From NCBI GenBank assembly GCA_022769845.1, contig JALEIO010000165.1, positions 1 to 7,582 on the forward strand: a stretch of DNA of 7,582 nt. The letters run 5' to 3'. Both the position numbers and the translations under genes were made by a program. A model generated the notes under the pieces. The model did not search any database and had not been told where the DNA came from. It worked only from the letters and a program-made list of their open reading frames with translations. The DNA comes from Oscillospiraceae bacterium (GTDB taxonomy: Bacteria; Bacillota; Clostridia; UMGS1810). Of the stretch, positions 1-5,581 are shown piece by piece. Position 1 is the stretch's first letter; each line of letters begins with the position of its first letter.

Positions 1-1
1 G

Positions 2-442
2 CTGCCGAGACGTTTTAAAGGCGCAGATAAGCAGGCTATCGCAGAGGCTTTCGACGATGAAAATGCGGTAAACAACTTTCAGTATGCCGTTCCGGCAATT
101 TCTCTCCCGTCGCTTTCGGCGGTCAACACAGCGTTTATCAACGATGTCGCGCCTGATTTTGTATATGCGCAGCTTATGTACGGCTACGGAAAAAAGGGTG
201 ATGTTGCAATAGGAATATCCACATCGGGCAACTCAAAAAATGTGGTTAACGCTCTTATCGCCGCAAAGGCAAAGGGGCTTGTGACAATCGCTCTTACGGG
301 ATGTAAGCCTAACCGTTCGGAAAACATTGCCGACATCGCAATAAAGGTTTGCGAAACCGAAACCTATAAGGTGCAGGAGCTTCACCTTCCTGTATATCAC
401 TATATTTGTGCCGAGGTTGAACGTAGGCTTTTCGGTGAATAA
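2..442 (+). CDS. SIS-domain phosphosugar isomerase, GmhA-like (5' partial)
   Basis: The frame is open from the window edge to TAA at 440-442, giving 146 C-terminal residues; the start lies outside. The visible part is a SIS (sugar isomerase) fold: a segment with ISLPSLSAVNTAFINDV (about residues 33-49), then GDVAIGISTSGNSKNV (66-81), whose STSGNS loop binds the sugar phosphate, and a C-terminal helix with VQELHLPVYH (124-133). The VQE-H pattern near the end is typical of sedoheptulose-7-phosphate isomerases (GmhA) and their SIS relatives. GmhA makes D-glycero-heptose 7-phosphate in the cytoplasm for surface glycans, but many Gram-positive paralogues have no proven substrate, so the exact reaction is inferred. 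The missing N-terminus should hold the GNGGSA-type motif. The gene is convergent with the SLH-GH18 gene and ends about 100 bp before a shared terminator. SIS membership is sure; the isomerase assignment is less so. Confidence 0.85.
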   Translation: MPRRFKGADKQAIAEAFDDENAVNNFQYAVPAISLPSLSAVNTAFINDVAPDFVYAQLMYGYGKKGDVAIGISTSGNSKNVVNALIAAKAKGLVTIALTGCKPNRSENIADIAIKVCETETYKVQELHLPVYHYICAEVERRLFGE

Positions 443-473
443 TAACACATCAACCCCCTAACCACCAATCTTG

Positions 474-514
474 TTGGCAGAGTGGTACGCTTGTTTGAAA
501 CAAGCTGATTGCAC
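474..514 (+). other. tRNA-Ser-like remnant or mimic
   Basis: TTGGCAGAGTGG (474-485) resembles the D-arm start of bacterial tRNA-Ser/Leu. It is followed by a perfect 5-bp stem with a 7-base loop, GCTTG-TTTGAAA-CAAGC (489-505). Read as an anticodon arm this would carry TGA (Ser). CTGATTGCAC (505-514) resembles the part of such a tRNA that normally follows the D-loop, so the order is disturbed. I see no acceptor stem and no T-loop (GTTCRA), so this is not a working tRNA. It may be a decayed or rearranged tRNA fragment, or chance. The inverted repeat itself is certain; the tRNA origin is speculative. Confidence 0.25.
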
Positions 515-551
515 ACTTCTTTCGCGCAATTTTCTATGTTATAAAAAACAC

Positions 552-584
552 AGCGGGACGCAAAAAGGCACGTCCCGCTTTTTT
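552..584. terminator. Bidirectional rho-independent terminator
   Basis: A perfect 9-bp stem, AGCGGGACG (552-560) with CGTCCCGCT (571-579), encloses a 10-base loop. A T-run (579-584) follows on the plus strand, and an A-run (543-548) lies a few bases before the stem, giving a T-run on the minus strand. It can end transcription of the SIS gene (plus) and of the convergent SLH-GH18 gene (minus). Confidence 0.92.
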
Positions 585-638
585 ATGCATTTAAAACAAT
601 ATATCATTAAGAAACGCTTTTTTTCAAAGACTCACATT

Positions 639-2567
639 TTACAGTCCGTCTTTTATAACCGCCCAAATTCCCGCACTCTCAAAACCTCGTCTCCACGACG
701 CCGCTCCTGCAAGCGAATATTTTTTTACAAGCGCAATTTTATTGGCTATCGAAACCTCGTCCTCCATATAAACGGTATAATCATACCCGTCTGCGCTCCA
801 GGTATACACATTCTGCCCTATGAGCGAATCATGGCGTATTTTCGCGTTATTCTGCGCCGCCGTTTTGGCTGCAAAATCCATTGATACCGCACTTGTTTTA
901 ACAACCTTGCCGTCCTTTTCCTGCCAAATCCGCACATAAAGCGGCACGCCTAAAATAAGCTTCTCGGCGTCCACCTCGTCAAGAGTTGTTTTTATAACGT
1001 CCTCCACCCAGTTAAGACCTGCAACAGGTCCGCTCGTTTTGCTCCAGCTTCCGTTCTGGTCATATGCCATAACGGCTGTGTAATCGGCATATTGACCTAT
1101 CTTGTCGCGGTCGTAGCACATAGACCAGCTTCCGCCCGTTTTATCGTATTTGTTTATGTCAACGCTCGTTATAAATCCCAGGCTGCGCATTGCAAGCGAA
1201 ACCTCGCGAACATGGTTTGTAAAAGCATATTTATCGTTCATATTTTCAAAATCAATATTAATTCCGTCAGCCTTTGTGCTTACAATTCCGCTTATCAAAA
1301 AGCGTACCGCCGCGTTTCGGGCACTGTCGCTTTTAAGGAAAATATCGGTGTCTGCCGCGTTAAAATTATTGCGGTACGCCGTCCATATATTATATCCGTT
1401 TTTGCGCGCATAATCAAGGTATTCACTGCTTGCCTTGTCGGTTATTTTAAGGGTTTTAGCCTTGTCGGAATAAACCGTAACGGCGTTTTTATAACTGTTA
1501 TCGGCAATAATTTCGTACCACGTCGGAGATATCACATTCACGCCGCTCGGAGCATATGTCGGAGCGATGTTGTAAATCTCCCATGTAAGGTTAACCTTCT
1601 TATCAAGCTTAAGACTTTCATACGTTTTATACACTGTCCATTTGCCGTTTTTGCGCATTAATTTTATATCGGTTTTGCCGTTATAATCACGCCTTTTTTC
1701 CTCTCCGTCACCATATTTTGAATTAAATGAAACATCATACGAAAAAAGTGCAGACGCAACCGAATTTTTCACCTCGTAGCTGTCAAGCCTTATGTTTTGA
1801 AGTGTTTTTTCCGCAGAATAGCCAAGCGACCGTGCATAAGCTTCGACCTGTGATTTATACATCTTTTCGTCCTCTTCCGCACCGCACGCCATAAGACCTG
1901 TGCCCGATAAAACATACTTTTCTGCCGCCTGCAAAACCGATGTCGCAGGGTCGGATTTTCCGTAATTTTCAAGCGTTAAATAAATCATTTTAGCACACTC
2001 TGCCCTCATCGCATTTTTATGCGGATTAAATTTTTTGTTTTCATCTCCCGAAATTATACCCAGTCCGTACACCTTTTCAAGCTCACTGATGTAAAGGTAT
2101 TTGGACGAAATATCTTTAAAATCTGCTTTTTTCGATACATCTTTATCAGCAAGAACCCTTGAAATTATAATTACAATTTCTTCACGCGTAATGCTTTTTT
2201 CGCCGTTGAAGTTTCCATACTCATCGCCTTTTATAATTCCGTTTTGCGCTGCAGCGGCGGCGTTTTTGTAAAAAAAGTCGCTCTTTTTCACGTCGGGAAA
2301 ATAATCGCCGTCCGAAACATTATCGACATCATAAAGTGCGCGGGTGATAAGCGCAGTAAATTCTCCGCGCGAAATAGCGTCCTCTGCCCTCGCGCCGTCT
2401 GAATCTCCCACAAAAATCCCCATATCAAAAAGATTGTCAATATAATTTTCTGCCCAGTGACCGTCGGCGCCGGCAAGATATGAAAGCCTGTCAAAATCCG
2501 CGTCCGCAAAGCCAAAGCTTGCGCTTGTAAGTATCAGCACCAAAATAGTGCAAATAATTCTCTTCAT
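639..2567 (-). CDS. Secreted SLH-domain GH18 glycosidase (SleL/YaaH/YdhD-like catalytic domain)
   Basis: This is a 642-residue exported protein. Residues 1-20 form a signal peptide (MKRII, a hydrophobic core, then SFGFADA). Three SLH domains follow (about 28-80, 88-140, 148-202), with patterns such as HWAENYIDNLFDMGIF and ITREEIVIIISRVL; these usually anchor proteins to cell-wall polymers. A linker domain (about 205-325) has no clear identity. The GH18 domain (about 330-642) holds the catalytic motif DGINIDFE (434-441, proton donor E441), MAYD (500-503), GVPLYVR (540-546) and a late GAASWRRG, so the active site looks intact. The closest functional type known to me is the spore-cortex-lytic SleL/YaaH/YdhD group, which acts on N-acetylglucosaminyl bonds of peptidoglycan; chitinase activity cannot be excluded. 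The start is ATG at 2567 with GGGGG 8 nt upstream. It lies downstream of sigE, in the place often held by sigG, but has its own sigma-A promoter. Confidence 0.93.
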   Translation of the reverse strand: MKRIICTILVLILTSASFGFADADFDRLSYLAGADGHWAENYIDNLFDMGIFVGDSDGARAEDAISRGEFTALITRALYDVDNVSDGDYFPDVKKSDFFYKNAAAAAQNGIIKGDEYGNFNGEKSITREEIVIIISRVLADKDVSKKADFKDISSKYLYISELEKVYGLGIISGDENKKFNPHKNAMRAECAKMIYLTLENYGKSDPATSVLQAAEKYVLSGTGLMACGAEEDEKMYKSQVEAYARSLGYSAEKTLQNIRLDSYEVKNSVASALFSYDVSFNSKYGDGEEKRRDYNGKTDIKLMRKNGKWTVYKTYESLKLDKKVNLTWEIYNIAPTYAPSGVNVISPTWYEIIADNSYKNAVTVYSDKAKTLKITDKASSEYLDYARKNGYNIWTAYRNNFNAADTDIFLKSDSARNAAVRFLISGIVSTKADGINIDFENMNDKYAFTNHVREVSLAMRSLGFITSVDINKYDKTGGSWSMCYDRDKIGQYADYTAVMAYDQNGSWSKTSGPVAGLNWVEDVIKTTLDEVDAEKLILGVPLYVRIWQEKDGKVVKTSAVSMDFAAKTAAQNNAKIRHDSLIGQNVYTWSADGYDYTVYMEDEVSIANKIALVKKYSLAGAASWRRGFESAGIWAVIKDGL

Positions 2568-2575
2568 AAGTACAA

Positions 2576-2580
2576 CCCCC
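2576..2580 (-). promoter_or_regulatory. GGGGG ribosome binding site of the SLH-GH18 gene
   Basis: On the minus strand a GGGGG run lies 8 nt before ATG at 2567. It can pair with the CCUCC of 16S rRNA through one G-U wobble. The same unusual run serves sigE, and it supports this ATG as the start. Confidence 0.6.
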
Positions 2581-2584
2581 GAAA

Positions 2585-2624
2585 GATATAATTTTATATA
2601 TATTTGTATATCTAAAATTATATC
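2585..2624. repeat. AT-rich inverted repeat covering the SLH-GH18 promoter -10
   Basis: GATATAATTTTA (2585-2596) and TAAAATTATATC (2613-2624) are perfect 12-bp inverted copies. After one mismatch, five more pairs (2598-2602 with 2607-2611) close on a TTTG loop. The right arm contains the minus-strand -10 TATAAT (2617-2622), and the left arm carries a TATAAT on the plus strand. It could be an operator, or a hairpin in sigE readthrough RNA. The following T-run is only three bases, so it would be a weak terminator at best. Confidence 0.8.
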
Positions 2625-2645
2625 AGACGGTCAAAAATCAATCAA
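2617..2645 (-). promoter_or_regulatory. Sigma-A promoter of the SLH-GH18 gene
   Basis: On the minus strand, TTGATT (2640-2645) is separated by exactly 17 bp from TATAAT (2617-2622), and TGA just before TATAAT makes an extended -10. The predicted start point near 2610 gives a leader of about 43 nt. This suggests vegetative transcription independent of sigE. Confidence 0.75.
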
Positions 2646-2659
2646 CGCACAATATTTTC

Positions 2660-3358
2660 CTAAATCATTTTGCTGATTTCCTTTTTCAGCCGCACAATAA
2701 TACGTTTTTCAAGGCGCGAAATATACGACTGCGAAATTCCAAGCATATTCGCAACCTCCTTTTGAGTTTTTGACACTCCGCCGCGGACGCCGAACCTAAG
2801 TTCCATAATGCGCTTTTCGCGCGCCGAAAGCTTATCAAGCGCAATGAGCAGCAGCTCTTTATCCACCTCGTTTTCAATATTTTGACACACAGCGTCTGCG
2901 TCGGTACCGAGAATGTCGGACAGCAAAAGCTCATTGCCGTCCCAGTCAACATTGAGCGGCTCGTCAATAGAAATTTCGGTTTTTCGCGCGCTGTTTTTTC
3001 TTAAATACATCAAAATTTCATTCTCGATACAGCGCGAAGCGTAGGTTGCAAGCTTGATTTTTTTGTCGGGCTTAAAGGTGTTTATCGCCTTGATAAGCCC
3101 TATTGTGCCAATGGAAATCAAATCCTCCACGCCGACATTTGTATTTTCAAACTTTTTTGCAATATACACCACCAACCGCAGATTATGCTCGATTAAGGTG
3201 TTTTTAACCTCCTTGTCATTTTCTGCGAGCCGTGCAACATACCTTTCCTCCTCCTCTTTTGAAAGCGGCGGCGGAAGGGTAAGCGAACCGCCGATATAAT
3301 GCACCTCGCCACGTTTAAACAATCTTAATATGTACAGTATAAATTTTCTGATTTTCAT
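2660..3358 (-). CDS. sigE: Pro-sigma-E, mother-cell sporulation sigma factor
   Basis: This is a 232-residue sigma-70 family protein close to Bacillus SigE (about 239). A short basic, amphipathic pro-sequence (MKIRKFILYILRLFKRG) leads into EVHYIGGSLTLPPPLSKEEE, matching the EVYYIGGS-type junction where SpoIIGA cleaves; cleavage is inferred near H20/Y21. Region 2 spans about 56-121 (NLRLVVYIAKKF, then GVEDLISIGTIGLIKAI, and the -10 recognition helix around ATYASRCIENEILMYLR). Region 4 (about 175-228) has LSAREKRIMELRFG and a helix-turn-helix TQKEVANMLGISQSYISRLE (198-217). The start chosen is ATG at 3358, with GGGGG 7 nt upstream, 16 nt after the spoIIGA stop. An upstream ATG at 3382 would overlap spoIIGA and spoil the match to the family's pro-sequence. 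With spoIIGA it forms the spoIIG operon that starts mother-cell gene expression. No good terminator follows it. Confidence 0.97.
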   Translation of the reverse strand: MKIRKFILYILRLFKRGEVHYIGGSLTLPPPLSKEEEERYVARLAENDKEVKNTLIEHNLRLVVYIAKKFENTNVGVEDLISIGTIGLIKAINTFKPDKKIKLATYASRCIENEILMYLRKNSARKTEISIDEPLNVDWDGNELLLSDILGTDADAVCQNIENEVDKELLLIALDKLSAREKRIMELRFGVRGGVSKTQKEVANMLGISQSYISRLEKRIIVRLKKEISKMI

Positions 3359-3365
3359 AATTATT

Positions 3366-3370
3366 CCCCC
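3366..3370 (-). promoter_or_regulatory. GGGGG ribosome binding site that decides the sigE start
   Basis: On the minus strand GGGGG lies 7 nt before ATG at 3358, the start that restores the conserved pro-sigma-E N-terminus. The in-frame ATG at 3382 lies inside spoIIGA and is less likely. Confidence 0.65.
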
Positions 3371-3374
3371 TATT

Positions 3375-4262
3375 TTACACATTCAGCACTTCAGGACTTA
3401 TAAGTGCGTTATAAGAATGACTGTTCGACAAATTTTCGGTGCAGATGCCAATGCAAACATTTGAAATTACCCTATTGCCAATTGATACCGAATCGGGCTT
3501 AAACCCCAGCATTATGCCGTTTTGCGCACCGAGCGACGAAAACGGAATCATCCGCAGGCGTTTTTCTATTTCCGTGTCTTTTACCGCGTCGGATACCATT
3601 TGCAAATCGTTTTCCTTGTCCTCCTTAAAAAGCTTTATAAGAGCAGGCGGCAAAAGCGTTTTTACACTCTCAAACTCGGCAACCACAACGGGCGAATTCG
3701 TAATCGGGTCCATAAGCAGATTTCCCGTGTCCACAAGCGCGTTGAGATAAGCCGAATTTTTCAAAAAAACCACCTTTATTCTCTTGTACGAAAAATTTTT
3801 GTCGCGTTTGTATATTCCAAACCCAACCTTCACCACAATATAGGCAAAAAGGCAGGAAAAGAACAGAATTTTCCACGGCAGATTGAAATAAAAAATGCCG
3901 TTGTTCAGCGCGCCGCCGTATTTTAATCCGGCGTCGGTAAAATAAAAAATTGCAAGCGTCACACCGCCGAACACAAAGGACGAAAGGTAAAACACAAACG
4001 CGGTTTTTAAGAATAATCTTACATTTTTTGTGCCGTAGGATACTAAAATAAGCCCCAGCGAAGCTATAATTTTAAATGAAAATCCGTACATAAATTTTAT
4101 TTGCGGAAAAAACATAAAGCAAGCGTAAAACGCGCCCAGAACAGACGCTAAAAAAAGCCGTGAATTTTTTATTTCGCGCCGCATAATTTTGCCCGTTATA
4201 AGCAAAAGAACATAATTTACAACAAAATTTATAACAAATAAAACATCTATGTAAACAGTCAC
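3375..4262 (-). CDS. spoIIGA: SpoIIGA, membrane aspartic protease that processes pro-sigma-E
   Basis: This is a 295-residue protein from GTG at 4262. The N-terminal half has about five hydrophobic membrane segments (roughly 3-24, 36-54, 61-78, 87-112, 129-152), beginning TVYIDVLFVINF as in Bacillus MKIYLDVIWLLNF. The cytoplasmic C-terminal half is the protease domain: YLNALVDTGNLLMDPITNSP with catalytic DTG at 178-180, then IPFSSLGAQNGIMLGFKPD, a conserved pattern of the family. By family knowledge it sits in the sporulation septum and cuts the pro-sequence of sigma-E after a SpoIIR signal from the forespore. GTG at 4262 is chosen because GGGAGG lies 8 nt upstream; a TTG at 4280 would add six residues but lacks such a site. 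sigE follows after 16 nt, so the two are co-transcribed. Upstream lies a Spo0A-like box. Confidence 0.95.
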   Translation of the reverse strand: MTVYIDVLFVINFVVNYVLLLITGKIMRREIKNSRLFLASVLGAFYACFMFFPQIKFMYGFSFKIIASLGLILVSYGTKNVRLFLKTAFVFYLSSFVFGGVTLAIFYFTDAGLKYGGALNNGIFYFNLPWKILFFSCLFAYIVVKVGFGIYKRDKNFSYKRIKVVFLKNSAYLNALVDTGNLLMDPITNSPVVVAEFESVKTLLPPALIKLFKEDKENDLQMVSDAVKDTEIEKRLRMIPFSSLGAQNGIMLGFKPDSVSIGNRVISNVCIGICTENLSNSHSYNALISPEVLNV

Positions 4263-4271
4263 AAAATCGCC

Positions 4272-4277
4272 CTCCCA
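4272..4277 (-). promoter_or_regulatory. Strong ribosome binding site that decides the spoIIGA start
   Basis: On the minus strand GGGAGG lies 8 nt before GTG at 4262. This favours the GTG start over the TTG at 4280, which lies upstream of this site. Confidence 0.75.
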
Positions 4278-4289
4278 CAAAGATATATT

Positions 4290-4318
4290 ATCATATTCCG
4301 CACAATAAAAAGGTCGAA
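4290..4318 (-). promoter_or_regulatory. Putative spoIIG promoter with Spo0A-like box
   Basis: On the minus strand TATGAT (4290-4295) overlaps GATAAT and can serve as the -10. About 16 bp upstream is TTCGACC (4312-4318), whose complement GGTCGAA matches 6 of 7 bases of the Spo0A box TGTCGAA. No good sigma-A -35 is present, as expected of a promoter that needs Spo0A~P next to the polymerase, as in the Bacillus spoIIG promoter. The function is inferred from this layout. Confidence 0.5.
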
Positions 4319-4334
4319 AAATAAGAGTTTTAAA

Positions 4335-4374
4335 AATGTATTTTTATGCGCATAATTATGTATAAAAATGCAAA
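4335..4374. promoter_or_regulatory. Pair of ARG-box-like operators (ArgR/AhrC)
   Basis: Box B, TATGTATAAAAATGCAAA (4357-4374), fits the ARG consensus TNTGAATWWWWATTCANW at 16 of 18 positions. Box A, AATGTATTTTTATGCGCA (4335-4352), fits at 14 of 18. They start 22 bp apart with a 4-bp gap, close to the 21-bp spacing known for ArgR hexamer sites. They lie about 67 bp upstream of the argC -35 and about 17 bp from the Spo0A-like box of spoIIG. Because the region is very AT-rich, Box A alone would be weak evidence. Confidence 0.5.
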
Positions 4375-4440
4375 ATAACCATAAATATTTCTCTCGGCTC
4401 TTGCTATGTGTGCATTTTGCATAAATAAAACATTTGTGTG

Positions 4441-4469
4441 TTGATTTTTGCTGTAATGTGTGGGATAAT
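4441..4469 (+). promoter_or_regulatory. Sigma-A promoter of the argC-argB-AEC operon
   Basis: TTGATT (4441-4446), a 17-bp spacer and GATAAT (4464-4469) preceded by TGG (extended -10) form a good sigma-A promoter. The predicted start near 4476 gives a leader of about 68 nt, AT-rich, in which I see no T-box or riboswitch pattern. Confidence 0.7.
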
Positions 4470-4543
4470 ATTAAAAATAAAGCTTGTAAAAATGAAAATT
4501 ATTTTCACAATTTTAATAAATTTATAAAAAGAAGGCGAAAATT

Positions 4544-5581
4544 ATGATACGAGCAGGAGTTTTAGGCGCAACAGGATATGCAGGAATCGAAACGGTGAGA
4601 ATACTTTCCTCCCACCCTATGGCAAAAATTACATACGCGGCATCAAAGACTTATGCTAATAAAAAAATTTCAGACGTATATCCTAATTTAAGGGGCGTGT
4701 GCGATATTGTTTTGAGCGATGTTGACATACAAAAAATTAAGGAGAGCTGCGATGTTGTGTTCACCGCACTTCCGCACGGCGCGTCAAAAGAGGTTATCCC
4801 GTCACTGTATAATGCGGGTGTGAAAATCATTGATTTAAGCGGCGATTTCCGCTACAATGACCAAAAGGTTTACGAAAAATGGTACGGCACACCGCACGAC
4901 TGCCCGCAGCTTTTAAAAAAATCGGTTTACGGTCTTTGCGAGCTGCACCGAAACGAGATTAAAAACGCGCAGATTATCGGTAATCCCGGATGCTACACCA
5001 CCTGCTCAATTATGGCACTTGCTCCGCTTTTGGCGCATAGAATTGTCAATACCAAAAACATAATAATTGATGCCAAATCGGGCGTTACGGGTGCCGGCAG
5101 ACAATCAAAGCTTGAATACAACTTTTGCGAATGTACTGAAAATATGCATGCATATAAAATTGCCACACACCGCCACACCTCTGAAATTGAACAGGAGCTT
5201 TCACTGATTGCCGGCGAGGAAATTCTTGTTTCGTTCACACCTCATCTTGTGCCGTTAAAGCGCGGAATTTTGGCTACAAGCTATGCCAATTTAAACGGCG
5301 ATTACACCGACGAGGACATATACAAAATTTTTGCCGAATTTTACAAAAACGAATATTTTGTACGAATTTTAAAGGATGCGCTTCCCGAAACAAACCACGT
5401 TGCAGGCAGCAATTTTATTGAAATAGGGTTTAAAGTTGATGCCCGTCTTAAAAGAGTTGTAATATCCAGCGCCATTGACAATCTTTTCAAAGGCGCGGCA
5501 GGTCAGGCGGTACAGAATATGAACATTATGTTCTCTCTTGACGAAAATTGCGGAATTGCGAACGGAGGCATTTATTTATAA
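4544..5581 (+). CDS. argC: N-acetyl-gamma-glutamyl-phosphate reductase
   Basis: This is a 345-residue cytoplasmic enzyme, the usual length for the family. It reduces N-acetylglutamyl 5-phosphate with NADPH to the semialdehyde, the third step to ornithine and arginine. The N-terminus has the dinucleotide-binding motif GVLGATGYAGIE (5-16), followed by FTALPHGAS (73-81) and IDLSGDFR (96-103). The catalytic cysteine is C150 in GNPGCYTT, and HRHTSEIEQE holds the conserved histidine H211. SGVTGAGR (179-186) and a late HVAGSNF are also typical. The start at ATG 4544 has AAGAAGG 8 nt upstream. It is the first gene of a plus-strand operon and its TAA overlaps the argB ATG by one base. argJ, which often sits between argC and argB, is absent here. 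Confidence 0.98.
   Translation: MIRAGVLGATGYAGIETVRILSSHPMAKITYAASKTYANKKISDVYPNLRGVCDIVLSDVDIQKIKESCDVVFTALPHGASKEVIPSLYNAGVKIIDLSGDFRYNDQKVYEKWYGTPHDCPQLLKKSVYGLCELHRNEIKNAQIIGNPGCYTTCSIMALAPLLAHRIVNTKNIIIDAKSGVTGAGRQSKLEYNFCECTENMHAYKIATHRHTSEIEQELSLIAGEEILVSFTPHLVPLKRGILATSYANLNGDYTDEDIYKIFAEFYKNEYFVRILKDALPETNHVAGSNFIEIGFKVDARLKRVVISSAIDNLFKGAAGQAVQNMNIMFSLDENCGIANGGIYL

Noticed and set aside
474..540. A functional tRNA-Ser gene
   Set aside because: There is a D-arm-like piece and a good anticodon-like arm, but no acceptor stem, no T-arm and the D-arm parts are out of order.
471..884. Plus-strand open frame of 137 codons
   Set aside because: It runs across the terminator and antisense to the end of the SLH-GH18 gene, with no protein-like motifs.
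1092..1661. Plus-strand open frame of 189 codons
   Set aside because: It is antisense to the GH18 domain coding region, whose family motifs are intact; it has no recognisable domain.
2596..2640. Sigma-E promoter for the SLH-GH18 gene
   Set aside because: TATACAAA near 2601-2611 on the minus strand faintly recalls a sigma-E -10, but no matching -35 lies at the proper distance, whereas the sigma-A elements are very good.
4401..4436. Third ARG box near the argC -35
   Set aside because: TGTGCATTTTGCATAAAT and GCATAAATAAAACATTTG each match only about 11 of 18 positions with wrong half-site spacing.
4476..4543. T-box or riboswitch in the argC leader
   Set aside because: The leader is short and AT-rich, with no T-box core sequence and no terminator/antiterminator pair.
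5548..5580. Upstream ATG start for argB
   Set aside because: It would add eleven residues (MRNCERRHLFI) unlike the family and lies within argC; the ATG overlapping the argC stop fits better.
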